A stretch of DNA of 64,000 nucleotides from CAMDHY01 sp046156265 (GTDB taxonomy: Bacteria; Pseudomonadota; Alphaproteobacteria; Rhizobiales; Segnochrobactraceae). The notes beneath the pieces are model-generated. The model had not been told where the DNA came from, ran no database searches, and saw only the letters and a program-made list of their open reading frames with translations. The stretch is from positions 868,001 to 932,000 of the forward strand of contig NZ_JAWDIR010000011.1 of the NCBI RefSeq assembly GCF_046156265.1. The letters are read 5' to 3'. The translations under genes were made by a program, and so were the position numbers. Of this stretch, positions 48,754 through 57,770 are shown piece by piece (positions within the stretch are counted from its first letter, which is position 1; every line of letters starts with the position of its first letter).

Positions 48754-49377
48754 TCAGCGAATGACGCGGTCGATGATGCCGCAGGCCGCCGCAAACGCGT
48801 CGTCGGCGGTCATCGCAGTCGTGTCCAGCAACACAGCGTCGTCGGCCGGCCGCATCGGCGAGGCGGCGCGCTCGGCGTCGCGGGCATCGCGGCGGACGAG
48901 GTCGGCGAGGATCGCAGCCACATCCGCCGGCTCGCCGCGGCCGGCGAGTTCGTCGGCACGCCGGCGGGCGCGCGTCTCGGCGCTGGCGGTAACGAAGAGC
49001 TTCACCGGCGCATCCGGGCAGATCACCGTGCCGACGTCGCGGCCGTCGAGCACGGCGCCCGGCGGCGTCTCGGCGAAGGCACGCTGGACGCGCACCAGCG
49101 CCGCCCGGAGCGCCGGCATCACCGCGACGCGCGAGGCGGCCTCGCCGACGGCGTGGGCCGACAGAGTCTCGCGGTCGAGGGCGGAGAGGTCGAGCCGCTC
49201 GGCCGCCGCCACCGCCGCCGCCTCGTCGTCGAGCGAGGCGCCGCTGGCGAGAAGGGCGGCCGCGACCGCCCGGTAGGTGAGGCCGGTGTCGAGATGGCCG
49301 AGCCCGTAGTGGGCGGCGAGGCGGCGGGCGAGGGTGCCCTTGCCGGAGGCCGCCGGCCCGTCGATCGCGATGATCAT
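48754..49377 (-). CDS. cmk: cytidylate kinase
   Basis: This enzyme phosphorylates CMP and dCMP with ATP. The 207-residue protein has a P-loop GPAASGKGT at 7-15, LDTGLTYRAVA, LDGRDVGTVICPDAPVKLFV and a LDRRD-type lid region (RRDARDAERAASPMRPADDA). ATG 49377 overlaps the aroA stop by 4 bases, the usual aroA-cmk arrangement in alphaproteobacteria. It is cytoplasmic. Confidence 0.95.
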   Translation of the reverse strand: MIIAIDGPAASGKGTLARRLAAHYGLGHLDTGLTYRAVAAALLASGASLDDEAAAVAAAERLDLSALDRETLSAHAVGEAASRVAVMPALRAALVRVQRAFAETPPGAVLDGRDVGTVICPDAPVKLFVTASAETRARRRADELAGRGEPADVAAILADLVRRDARDAERAASPMRPADDAVLLDTTAMTADDAFAAACGIIDRVIR

Positions 49378-50726
49378 GCCACCGGGTCCGGCGTCGCGAA
49401 GCGGGCGCCGAGCCCCTCCATCAGCGCCGTGAAGCCCGGGAAGCTCGTGTCGATCATCGCCGTGTCGTCGACCGAGACGGCAGCGTCGGCGGCCATCCCC
49501 ATGACGAGGAAGCTCATGGCGATGCGGTGGTCGAGGTGGGTCGTCACGCGCCCGCCGCCGACCGAACCACGCCGTCCGCGCACGACGAGCCAGTCCGGCC
49601 CGGTCTCGTGCTCGACGCGGTTGGCCGAAAGCCCCGCCGCCACGGCGGCGAGACGGTCGGATTCCTTCACCCGCAGTTCCTCGAGGCCGTGCATCACCGT
49701 CTCGCCCTCGGCGAAGGCGGCGGCGACGGCGAGCACCGGGTACTCGTCGATCATCGACGGCGCCCGCTCGGGCGGCACGGTGATGCCGGTGAGCTTGCTC
49801 GCCCGCACGCGCAGGTCGCCGACCCGCTCGCCGCCGGAGAGCCGCTCGTTCTCGATCACGAGGTCGCCGCCCATCTCCTGCAGCGTGGTGATCAGGCCGG
49901 TGCGCGTCGGGTTGAGCAGCACTGCCTCGATCGTCAGGTCGGAGCCCGGAACGAGCAGCGCCGCGACGATCGGGAAGGCGGCCGAGCTCGGATCGCACGG
50001 CACCGTGACGGACTGCGGCGACAGTTCCACCGGCCCGTCGATGCGGATGGTGCGGACGCCGTCGGCGTCAGTGGTGATCGACAGCGTCGCGCCGAAACCC
50101 TCGAGCATCCGCTCGGTGTGGTCGCGCGTCGCCACCGGCTCGATGACGGTGGTGGTGCCGGGGGTGTTGAGAGCCGCGAGCAGTACCGCCGACTTCACCT
50201 GCGCCGAGGCGACCGGGAGGCGGTAGCTGATCGGCGTCGGCGTCTTGGCGCCGCGGATCGTCAGCGGCAGGCGGTCACCCTGGCGGGCGATCGCCTCGGC
50301 GCCCATCAGCCGGAGCGGCGCCAGCACGCGGCCCATCGGGCGGCCCGACAGCGAGGCGTCGCCGACCGCTGTGACGGCGATGTGGTGCGTGCCGACGAGG
50401 CCGAGCGCCAGCCGGCAGCCAGTGCCGGCATTGCCGAAGTCGAGCGGCGCTGTGGGCTCGAGCAGCCCGCCGACGCCGACGCCGGCGACGCGCCAGCGGC
50501 CGTCCTCGCTGCGCGTCACCGTGGCGCCGAGCGCCCGCATCGCCGCCGCGGTCGCCAGCACGTCGGCGGACTCGAGCAGCCCGTCGATTTCCGTGGTGCC
50601 GACGGCAAGCGTGCCGAGCATCAGCGAGCGGTGCGAGATCGACTTGTCGCCGGGCACGCGGATGCGGCCGGTGAGCGGCCCGGAAGCCTGGGCGGAGAGG
50701 GGGGCTGGGGCGATCGAGGAGGCCAT
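49374..50726 (-). CDS. aroA: 3-phosphoshikimate 1-carboxyvinyltransferase (EPSP synthase)
   Basis: AroA makes EPSP in aromatic amino acid synthesis. The 450-residue product has RIRVPGDKSISHRSLML near the N-terminus, FGNAGTGCRLALGL, RDHTERML and VKESDRLAAVAAGL, all hallmarks of the family. The LFGNAGT-type GNAGTGCR region resembles class II (glyphosate-tolerant) enzymes of Agrobacterium relatives. ATG 50726 follows gagga; a longer frame reaches 50882. It is translationally coupled to cmk. Confidence 0.95.
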   Translation of the reverse strand: MASSIAPAPLSAQASGPLTGRIRVPGDKSISHRSLMLGTLAVGTTEIDGLLESADVLATAAAMRALGATVTRSEDGRWRVAGVGVGGLLEPTAPLDFGNAGTGCRLALGLVGTHHIAVTAVGDASLSGRPMGRVLAPLRLMGAEAIARQGDRLPLTIRGAKTPTPISYRLPVASAQVKSAVLLAALNTPGTTTVIEPVATRDHTERMLEGFGATLSITTDADGVRTIRIDGPVELSPQSVTVPCDPSSAAFPIVAALLVPGSDLTIEAVLLNPTRTGLITTLQEMGGDLVIENERLSGGERVGDLRVRASKLTGITVPPERAPSMIDEYPVLAVAAAFAEGETVMHGLEELRVKESDRLAAVAAGLSANRVEHETGPDWLVVRGRRGSVGGGRVTTHLDHRIAMSFLVMGMAADAAVSVDDTAMIDTSFPGFTALMEGLGARFATPDPVA

Positions 50727-50841
50727 CGGCTCGCATCGGCAAGGAGGGAAGGGCGCCCGGCGGCGGGCGCCGCCGGCGGGGCCTCCGGTAGCACGCAGGT
50801 CGGGGACTGTCATCACGCCGCCCGGATGGCGCCAGCCCGGG

Positions 50842-51651
50842 TCAGGCCTTCGGCGCGACCAGCCAGGCGTGGGCAGGCTCATTGTGGAAGCGCCAGATGC
50901 GCTTCGGGCCGGCCATGACGTTGAGGTAGTAGAGCGTGTAGCCGTGCGGCGCGGCGACCGGGTGGTAGCCGCGCGGCACCAGCACGACGTCGCCGTCCTC
51001 CACCGTCATCGTCTCGTCGAGGCTGCGGTCGTCGGTGTAGACGCGCTGGAAGGCGAAGCCCTGCGACGGCTCGAGGCGGTGGTAGTAGGTCTCCTCGAGC
51101 AGCGACTCTGCCGGCAGCGCGTCGCGGTCGTGCTTGTGCGACGGGTAGGACGACCAGTGTCCGCCGGGCGTGATCACCTCGACGACGAGCAGGCTTTCTG
51201 CCAGCGGCGAGCTGTCCGGCAGGATGTTGCGGACGTAGCGGACGTTGGTACCGGTGCCGCGCACCTCCTCGCCGACGTCGTCCGGGCCGATCAGCGTCGG
51301 GGCGCCCGCACCGGTGCCGGGCGCGGTGCAGACGGCGAGCTCGCAGTCGCCCACTGCCTCGACGCGCCATGGCAGCCCCGCCGGCACGTAGACGGAGTAA
51401 CCGGCGCCCTCGAAGGGTGACGCCCGCCCGCCGATCTCGCCGAAGTCCCGGTCGCCTGCCGTGACTCGGGCGCGGCCGGCGACGAGCACGAGACATACCT
51501 CGCGCCCCGCCTCGCCGCCCGTCGCCACGCCACCCACAGCGAGCTTGTGGACGGCGAAGCCGACGTGGGTCCAGCCGGCGGAGGCGGGCGTCACCGCGTG
51601 GACGCGACCGTCGTCGCCAGGCTCCGACGGCTTCACGAGCAGCTTCGACAT
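50842..51651 (-). CDS. iolB: 5-deoxy-glucuronate isomerase
   Basis: IolB isomerises 5-deoxy-glucuronate to 2-deoxy-5-keto-gluconate in myo-inositol breakdown. The 269-residue bicupin has WSSYPSHKHDRDALPAESLL with two metal histidines and the conserved ETYYHRLEPSQGFAFQRVYT, VPRGYHPVAAPHGYTLYYLN. ATG 51651 follows gaggccacc. It is the last gene of the minus-strand group iolC-iolD-iolE-iolB, 11 bases after iolE. Confidence 0.93.
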   Translation of the reverse strand: MSKLLVKPSEPGDDGRVHAVTPASAGWTHVGFAVHKLAVGGVATGGEAGREVCLVLVAGRARVTAGDRDFGEIGGRASPFEGAGYSVYVPAGLPWRVEAVGDCELAVCTAPGTGAGAPTLIGPDDVGEEVRGTGTNVRYVRNILPDSSPLAESLLVVEVITPGGHWSSYPSHKHDRDALPAESLLEETYYHRLEPSQGFAFQRVYTDDRSLDETMTVEDGDVVLVPRGYHPVAAPHGYTLYYLNVMAGPKRIWRFHNEPAHAWLVAPKA

Positions 51652-51662
51652 CGGTGGCCTCC

Positions 51663-52556
51663 TCAGGCGGCGCGCACGAGGCCGGCCTCGGCTGCGAAGC
51701 GGGCGAGGTTGTCGTGGCCCATCCGGGCATAGGTGAAGGGGTGGGCCTTCTCGGGGTCCTGCTCGGCCTCGACCACCAGCCAGCCGGAATAGCCGGGCAG
51801 TTCCCTCAGCACCGAGACGAAGTCCACTGAGCCGTCGCCCGGTACGGTGTAGACGCCGGCGACGACCGCATCGAGGAAGGAGAGGTCTTCTGCCAGCACC
51901 CGCGCCTTCACGTCCGCCCGCACGTCCTTGCAGTGGACGTGGCTGATGCGGTCCCGCCAGCGCCGCGCCACCGCCACCGGATCGGCGCCGGCGAAAGTCA
52001 GGTGGCCGGTGTCGAGCAGCAGGTGCGCCGCCGGTCCGGTCGCGGCCATGAAGGCGTCGACGTCCTCGGCCGACTGCACGATCGTGCCCATGTGGTGGTG
52101 GTAGACGAGGCGGACGCCCTCCGCGAGGCAGGCCTCCGCCACCGCGGTGACGCGGCGTCCGTACTCCGCCCAGTCGTCCACCTTCATCACCGGCCGCTTC
52201 GACAGCGGCGCCGACTGGTCTCCGTGGATGGCGTTGGAGGTCTCGGCGAAGACGAGCACGGTCGCCCCGAGTGCCTTCAGGAGATCGAGGTGCGGCCGCA
52301 TCGCCGCGATCTCGGCGTCGGCATCGCGGGTGAGGAGTTCGGCCGAGTACCAGCCGGAGACGAGGTCGAGCCCGTGCGCCGAAAGCACCGCCCTGAGCGG
52401 CCCCGCTTCGCGGGGAAACTTGTGGCCGAGCTCCATGCCCTCGAAGCCCGCCGCACGGGCTTCCGTCAGGCACGTTTCCAGCGGCGTGTCGCCGCCGAGC
52501 GTCCGAAGGTCGTCGTTCGACCAGCCGATGGGGTTGGCACCGATACGGATGGGCAT
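51663..52556 (-). CDS. iolE: inosose dehydratase
   Basis: IolE dehydrates 2-keto-myo-inositol. The 297-residue TIM-barrel protein begins MPIRIGANPIGWSNDDLRTL, a nearly invariant start for the family, with LVYHHHMGTIVQSAEDVDAF, LLLDTGHLTFAG and HVHCKDVR providing metal and substrate residues. ATG 52556 was chosen because the longer frame to 52667 runs into an intergenic repeat. It lies between iolD and iolB. Confidence 0.94.
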   Translation of the reverse strand: MPIRIGANPIGWSNDDLRTLGGDTPLETCLTEARAAGFEGMELGHKFPREAGPLRAVLSAHGLDLVSGWYSAELLTRDADAEIAAMRPHLDLLKALGATVLVFAETSNAIHGDQSAPLSKRPVMKVDDWAEYGRRVTAVAEACLAEGVRLVYHHHMGTIVQSAEDVDAFMAATGPAAHLLLDTGHLTFAGADPVAVARRWRDRISHVHCKDVRADVKARVLAEDLSFLDAVVAGVYTVPGDGSVDFVSVLRELPGYSGWLVVEAEQDPEKAHPFTYARMGHDNLARFAAEAGLVRAA

Positions 52557-52588
52557 GAAGGTCCTCTCAACGTCGAAGGTTTCTTCGT

Positions 52589-52743
52589 CCTCCCCCTGCC
52601 AGGGGGGAGGACAGCCGCGCCGCAGGCGCGGCAGGTGGGGGCCCGTCAATCCGAAGTTCGACGTCAATCGTGGCGTGCTGGATTGACGGGCCCCACCCTG
52701 AGCGCCTCCGGCGCTCTGTCCCTCCCCCTGGCAGGGGAGGGAC
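52589..52743. repeat. 155-base composite palindromic intergenic element
   Basis: The ends (CCTCCCCCTGCCAGGGGGG at left, the reverse-type CCCTCCCCCTGGCAGGGGAG at right) and inner arms (GGGCCCGTCAATCC against GGATTGACGGGCCC) form one large inverted repeat with smaller hairpins in each half. It fills the iolD-iolE gap. It looks like a dispersed REP/MITE-type element. Confidence 0.75.
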
Positions 52744-52746
52744 GCC

Positions 52747-54600
52747 TCAGCGCGTCGCGCCGCCCTCCCGAGCGGCGAGCGCCGCCTCGTAGGCCGTCCG
52801 TGCCGCCCGCACCTCGGCGCGCTCGGAGACTTCCGGCACCGCCACCTCCCACCAGTGGCCGCCTTCCTCCGTGACCACCATCGGGTCGGTGTCGATGACG
52901 AGCACCGTCGTGCGATCGGCTCCGCGTGCCCGCACCAGCGCCGCCTCCAGTTCCGCGACGCCAGCCACCTTCTCGGCGATCGCCCCGAGGCTCGCGGCGT
53001 GGGCGGCGAAGTCGATCTCCGGCATCGCCGCGTGGACGGTGTCGGCGAGCAGGTTGTTGAACGAGGCGCCGCCCGTCGCCCGCTGCAGGCGGTTGATGCA
53101 GCCGAAGCCGCGATTGTCGAGGACGACCACGACGAGCTTCGCCCCGAGCATCACCGAGGTGGCGATCTCCGAGTTCATCATCAGGTAGGAGCCGTCGCCG
53201 ACCATCACCGTCACCGGCCGGTCGGGACGGGCGAGCTTGATGCCGAGCCCGCCGGCGATCTCGTAGCCCATGCACGAGTAGCCGTATTCCATGTGGTAGC
53301 CGCCGGGCTGCGACGTCTGCCAGTGCTTGTGGAGTTCGCCCGGCAGCCCGCCGGCGGCGTTGATCAGAATGTCCTCCGGCCGGCTCGCCCGCTGCACGGC
53401 GCCGATCACCTGAGCGTCCGAGGGCAGGGCGGCGTTGGTCGGGGCCGTTGCGCGCGCCGAAGCTTCGCGCCACGCGACCATCAGGCCCGCAGCCCGGGCG
53501 CGCCACGCCTCCGGCGCCCGCACTCGGCCGATCGCCGCCGACAATTCCTGGAGGCCGACTCGCGCGTCGGCGACCAGCGGCAGGGCACCGTGCTTGCCGG
53601 CATCGAAGGCCTGAACATTCAGTGAGATCAGGCGCTTGTCGTCGCCTTTGAACAAAGCGCGCGAACCGGTCGTGAAGTCCTGCAGCCGCGTCCCGACGGC
53701 GAGCACCACGTCGGCCTCTTCGGCGAGTGCATTGGCGGCGCTGGTGCCGGTGACGCCGATCGAGCCGACGGCCATCGGATGATCGTGGGCCAGGGCGCCC
53801 TTGCCGGCCTGCGTCTCCGCCACCGGGATGCCATGCGTCTCGGCGAAGCGGGCGAGCTCGACGGTCGCCTCGGAATAGAGCACGCCGCCGCCGGCAACGA
53901 TCAGCGGCCGCGCCGCCCCGGCGAGGAGCCGGGCGGCTGCCTCGAGTTCGTCCCTGTCCGGCCGCGGCCGGCGCGGCGTCCAGCTGCGCTGCTCGAAGAA
54001 GGCGACGGGAAAGTCGGCGGCCTCCGTCTGCACGTCCTGGCAGAGCGACAGCGTCACCGGCCCGCACTCGGCCGGATCCGTCAGCACTGCCATCGCCCGC
54101 GGCAGCGCCGCCAGAAGCTGCTCGGCCCTCGTGATGCGGTCGAAGTACCGCGACACCGGCCGGAAGCAGTCGTTCACCGTCTGCGTGCCGTCGGAGAACA
54201 CCTCGATCTGCTGCAGCACCGGGTCCGGCCGGCGGCTCGCGAAGACGTCGCCGGGCAGGAGCAGCAGCGGCAGTCGGTCGACGTGGGCAACGGCGGCTGC
54301 CGTCACCATGTTGGTGGCACCGGGTCCGATCGACGAGGTGCAGGCCATGAAGCGCCGGCGGAAGAGTGCCTTGGCGTAGGCGGTGGCGGAGAGCGCCATC
54401 GCCTGCTCGTTGTGGGCGCGGAAGGTCGGCAGCCGGTCGCGGACGTGCCAGAGCGCCTCGCCCATGCCGGCGACGTTGCCGTGTCCGAAGATCGCCCACA
54501 CGCCGCCGCAGATCGGCACGTCGACGCCGTCGATCTCGGTCCTCTGCGCCGCCAGATAGCGAACCAGCGCCTGCGCCGCCGTCAGCCGGATGGTGGTCAA
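52747..54600 (-). CDS. iolD: 3D-(3,5/4)-trihydroxycyclohexane-1,2-dione hydrolase
   Basis: IolD opens the inositol ring; it is a thiamin-diphosphate enzyme. The 617-residue product has GVWAIFGHGNVAGMGEALW near the N-terminus, the catalytic Glu region FRAHNEQAMALSATAYAKA and the diphosphate motif VMVGDGSYLMMNSEIATSVM. No ATG is available at the conserved start: TTG 54600 follows ggggagga, while later ATGs would remove family sequence. It lies 36 bases after iolC. Confidence 0.94.
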   Translation of the reverse strand: MTTIRLTAAQALVRYLAAQRTEIDGVDVPICGGVWAIFGHGNVAGMGEALWHVRDRLPTFRAHNEQAMALSATAYAKALFRRRFMACTSSIGPGATNMVTAAAVAHVDRLPLLLLPGDVFASRRPDPVLQQIEVFSDGTQTVNDCFRPVSRYFDRITRAEQLLAALPRAMAVLTDPAECGPVTLSLCQDVQTEAADFPVAFFEQRSWTPRRPRPDRDELEAAARLLAGAARPLIVAGGGVLYSEATVELARFAETHGIPVAETQAGKGALAHDHPMAVGSIGVTGTSAANALAEEADVVLAVGTRLQDFTTGSRALFKGDDKRLISLNVQAFDAGKHGALPLVADARVGLQELSAAIGRVRAPEAWRARAAGLMVAWREASARATAPTNAALPSDAQVIGAVQRASRPEDILINAAGGLPGELHKHWQTSQPGGYHMEYGYSCMGYEIAGGLGIKLARPDRPVTVMVGDGSYLMMNSEIATSVMLGAKLVVVVLDNRGFGCINRLQRATGGASFNNLLADTVHAAMPEIDFAAHAASLGAIAEKVAGVAELEAALVRARGADRTTVLVIDTDPMVVTEEGGHWWEVAVPEVSERAEVRAARTAYEAALAAREGGATR

Positions 54601-54636
54601 GGCTTCCTCCCCGTCACGGGCGTTTCTTCGCCGCCC

Positions 54637-56574
54637 TCACGCCGCGCGCCGCCGCGCCGTCGCCGTTCCCCACGCCGCCACCAGCCGGCCGAAGCGGGCC
54701 GCCATGTCGGCGATCGCCGCCTCGTCGTCGATCCGGCCGGAAAGCCACTCCTCAGCCGCCTGGGCGAAGATCGAGCGGCCGATGGCGAAGCCCCTGACGA
54801 CGGGCGAGGCCACAGCCGTCTCGAACGTCCGCACCAGTTCCTCCTCCGGCGCCTCCAGCCCGAGCAGCACGACGCCGCGACACCACGGATCGCCGGCCTC
54901 GATGGCGCGCGCCACATTCGCCCACGCGCGCTCGCTCGGCTGGCCCTCGAGCTTCCACCAGTCCGGCTTCAGCCCGAGATGATAGAGCCGCGCGATGACC
55001 TCCGCGACTGTGTCGTCGCCGACCGGTCCATGCCGCGAGGCGATGATCTCGACGAGCAGTTCGCGCCCGACCGTGCGGGCGGCGTCGTGGAGCGCGAGCA
55101 GCTTCTCCTCCTGCGCTGCCTTCAGCGCCGGCGGGTCATCGGGATGGTAGAAGCACAGGCACTTGATGGTGTGGATGACCGGCCATTCGACGAGGTGCGA
55201 GCCGAGGTCGTCGACGCCCTCGAAAGCGAGCGGCCGCGAGCCCGGCTGCTCCACCGGCCGGCCGATCCAGAAGTCGTGGCCGGCCGCGTCGAACAGCGCC
55301 TCTCGGCCGTGGATGCCGTCCAGCAGCACCCCGAACCCCGGCCGACCGTCGGCGACCCGGGCGGCGGCGGCCACCGCCAGCCGCTTGAAGGTTGCGATGC
55401 GGCAACGGTCGGCGCCGATGCGGTCGGCGAGGTCTTCCAGCTGGGCACGGTGGTCGATGGCGAGCGCCATCAGCCCCTCCGGCCGCGGCCGGCGCGTCGT
55501 CGCCCAGTGGATGTGGGAGAGCTCGCGGTCCTTGCGGAGCTCCGCCGTGCGGCTGCCATGGGCGAGGAAGTGGCAGAGCTCCGGCCACGTCGGGTATTCC
55601 GGCGCGCAGAGGAGCCGCGATACCGCGAAGGCCCCGCAGGCGTTCGCCCACGCGGCGCACGTCTCGAGCGGTTCGCCGCGCACCCAGCCGCGCAGGAAGC
55701 CGGCCATGAAGCCGTCGCCGGCGCCGAGCACGTTATAGACGGCGACCGGATAGCCCGGTCCGCGGATGCCGTCTTCCAGCCGGTCCGGGACCCTCCCGGT
55801 GAAGACGACGCAGCCCATCGGCCCGCGCTTCAGCACCAGCGTCGCCTCGGTCAGCGCGCGAACCGCCAGCAGCGCCGCCCGGGTGTCCTCGCTGCCGCCC
55901 GCGATGTGGAACTCCTCCTCGGTGCCGACGACGAGGTCCATCTCCGGCAGCAGGGTCTGCAGGTGCTCCGTCACCGCGCTGGCGCGGACATAGCGCGCCT
56001 CGCCCTCGCCGTGTCCGGCGACGCCCCACAGGTTCGGCCGGTAGTCGATGTCGAGGGCGACGCGCCGTCCCGCCGCCTTCGCCGCAGCGATCGCCTTGCG
56101 CCCGGCGGCATCGACGCTCGGCCGCGAGAAGTGCGTGCCGGTGACGACGAGGGCACGCGCCCGGGCAATGAAGGCCGGGTCGACGTCCGCCTCCGTCAGC
56201 CCCATGTCGGCGCAATTCTCGCGATAGAAGATCAGCGGAAAGGCATGCTCGTCGCGCACGCCGAGGAGGACGAGCGCCGTGAGGCGCGCCGGGTCGACCT
56301 TCACCCCGTCCGTGGCGACGCCCTCGCGCCCGAGCTGCTCCACCACGAAGCGGCCCATCGCCTCGTCGCCCACGCCCGTCACGAGACCGGCCGCGAGCCC
56401 GAGGCGGGCGCAGCCGACGGCGATGTTGGTGGGAGAACCGCCGATCGACTTGGCGAAGGAGGCGACGTCCTCCAGCCGCCCGCCGATCTGCTGCCCGTAG
56501 AGGTCGACAGAGGCGCGGCCGTAGGTGATGACGTCGAGGTCCGCCTCGGCGGACGGTCGATGCACCGCGCTCAT
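54637..56574 (-). CDS. iolC: 5-dehydro-2-deoxygluconokinase fused to DUF2090
   Basis: A 645-residue fusion: an N-terminal PfkB-type kinase (about 15-325; YGRASVDLYGQQIGGRLEDV, VYNVLGAGDGFMAGFLRGW) that phosphorylates 2-deoxy-5-keto-gluconate, and a C-terminal DUF2090 domain (about 360-630; LMALAIDHRAQLEDLADRIG, IKCLCFYHPDD) related to aldolases. Such fusions are normal for rhizobial IolC; the second domain may aid or follow the aldolase step. ATG 56574 is divergent from iolG with 188 bases between them. It leads the minus-strand iol group. Confidence 0.93.
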   Translation of the reverse strand: MSAVHRPSAEADLDVITYGRASVDLYGQQIGGRLEDVASFAKSIGGSPTNIAVGCARLGLAAGLVTGVGDEAMGRFVVEQLGREGVATDGVKVDPARLTALVLLGVRDEHAFPLIFYRENCADMGLTEADVDPAFIARARALVVTGTHFSRPSVDAAGRKAIAAAKAAGRRVALDIDYRPNLWGVAGHGEGEARYVRASAVTEHLQTLLPEMDLVVGTEEEFHIAGGSEDTRAALLAVRALTEATLVLKRGPMGCVVFTGRVPDRLEDGIRGPGYPVAVYNVLGAGDGFMAGFLRGWVRGEPLETCAAWANACGAFAVSRLLCAPEYPTWPELCHFLAHGSRTAELRKDRELSHIHWATTRRPRPEGLMALAIDHRAQLEDLADRIGADRCRIATFKRLAVAAAARVADGRPGFGVLLDGIHGREALFDAAGHDFWIGRPVEQPGSRPLAFEGVDDLGSHLVEWPVIHTIKCLCFYHPDDPPALKAAQEEKLLALHDAARTVGRELLVEIIASRHGPVGDDTVAEVIARLYHLGLKPDWWKLEGQPSERAWANVARAIEAGDPWCRGVVLLGLEAPEEELVRTFETAVASPVVRGFAIGRSIFAQAAEEWLSGRIDDEAAIADMAARFGRLVAAWGTATARRRAA

Positions 56575-56701
56575 CGCGCCTTCTCCCTGTGGCCGGGCTC
56601 CTTCGGCACCGGCGCCCTGGCTTCAACCGTCCCGCGCGACGCCACCGGCGAGCCGGCCGACTGGACAGCATGAAACGAGAATTCTATTCTGGTGTCAATT
56701 C

Positions 56702-56715
56702 GGAATGAACGTTCT
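56702..56715. promoter_or_regulatory. candidate IolR operator in the iolC-iolG gap
   Basis: GGAA-TGAACG-TTCT differs by one base from the GGAA-N6-TTCC motif I recall for the rhizobial IolR repressor. A GAAT-TCT-ATTC repeat stands about 20 bases to the left. The site lies 48 bases before iolG in a divergent promoter. Confidence 0.45.
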
Positions 56716-56762
56716 GGTTTGGCCGCTTGTGGCCGGCTGGGCAGGGGAGGCGGGAGCCGACG

Positions 56763-57749
56763 ATGACGGGCATTGCGCTGATCGGGGCCGGGCGGATCGG
56801 CCGAATCCACGCGGCGAACGCCGCCGCCCATCCGGGGGCCACCCTCGTCGCCGTCTGTGACGCCGACACGGACGCGGCCGCCGGCCTTGCCGCCGCCTAC
56901 GGCGCCCGCGTGTCGTCGAGCGAGGCGGCCATCGCCGCGCCGGACGTCGATGCGGTGATGATCTGCTCGCCGACCGACACCCACGCCGATCTCATCGAGG
57001 CGTGTGCGCGAGCCGGCAAGGCGGTCTTCTGCGAGAAGCCGGTCGATCTCGACTCCGCCCGCATCCGCCGCTGCCTCGAGGTCGTTCGGTCCGCCGGCAT
57101 CCCTCTGATGATCGGCTTCAACCGCCGCTTCGACCCGAGCTTCTCCCGCCTGAAGCAGCGCCTCGACGCCGGCGCCGCCGGCGAGGTGGAACTGGTCACC
57201 ATCATCTCGAAGGACCCGTCGCCGCCTCCGGTCTCCTACATCGCCCGCTCCGGCGGCCTGTTCCGCGACATGATGATCCATGATTTCGATCTCGCCCGCC
57301 ATCTCCTCGGCGAGGAACCCGTCGAGGTCCACGCCGTCGGCGCCGCCCTGGTCGACCCGGCGATCGGCGAGGCCGGCGACGTCGATACCGCCGCGGTGAT
57401 GCTGAAGACCGCCTTCGGCCGCATCGCCACCATCACCAACTCCCGCCGCGCCACCTACGGCTACGATCAGCGCATCGAGGTGCACGGCTCGGCCGGGCTG
57501 GTGCGCGCCGACAACCGCCGCGAGACGACGGTGGAGGAGGCCGACGGCACCGGCTTCCGCGTCGAGCCGGCGCTGCCGTTCTTCCTCGAGCGCTATGCCG
57601 AGGCCTACCGCCGCGAGTTGCAGCACTTCCTCGAATGTCTCGCCGAGAAGCGTGTGCCGTCGCCATCCGGCGAGGACGGCCTGCGCGCCCAAATCCTCGC
57701 CGACGCTGCCACCGAGGCCTGCCGCAGCGGCCGGCCCGTGCGCGTGTGA
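56763..57749 (+). CDS. iolG: myo-inositol 2-dehydrogenase
   Basis: IolG oxidises myo-inositol to 2-keto-myo-inositol with NAD. The 328-residue Gfo/Idh/MocA protein has GAGRIG at 8-13, CEKPVDLD, IGFNRRFDPSF and the catalytic region DMMIHDFDLARHLLGEEPVE with the conserved Asp and His. ATG 56763 follows ggggaggcggg. Alone on the plus strand, it faces iolC across a shared regulatory gap. Other Gfo/Idh sugar dehydrogenases are possible, but the iol neighbours decide. Confidence 0.92.
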   Translation: MTGIALIGAGRIGRIHAANAAAHPGATLVAVCDADTDAAAGLAAAYGARVSSSEAAIAAPDVDAVMICSPTDTHADLIEACARAGKAVFCEKPVDLDSARIRRCLEVVRSAGIPLMIGFNRRFDPSFSRLKQRLDAGAAGEVELVTIISKDPSPPPVSYIARSGGLFRDMMIHDFDLARHLLGEEPVEVHAVGAALVDPAIGEAGDVDTAAVMLKTAFGRIATITNSRRATYGYDQRIEVHGSAGLVRADNRRETTVEEADGTGFRVEPALPFFLERYAEAYRRELQHFLECLAEKRVPSPSGEDGLRAQILADAATEACRSGRPVRV

Positions 57750-57770
57750 CGGGCCTGCCATCGGACCGCC

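Noticed and set aside
53779..56673. Very long plus-strand open frame (964 codons) across iolC and iolD
   Set aside because: It is antisense to two well-recognised genes and is rich in Arg, Ala, Gly and Asp, as expected from the reverse strand of high-GC coding DNA; no domain is visible.
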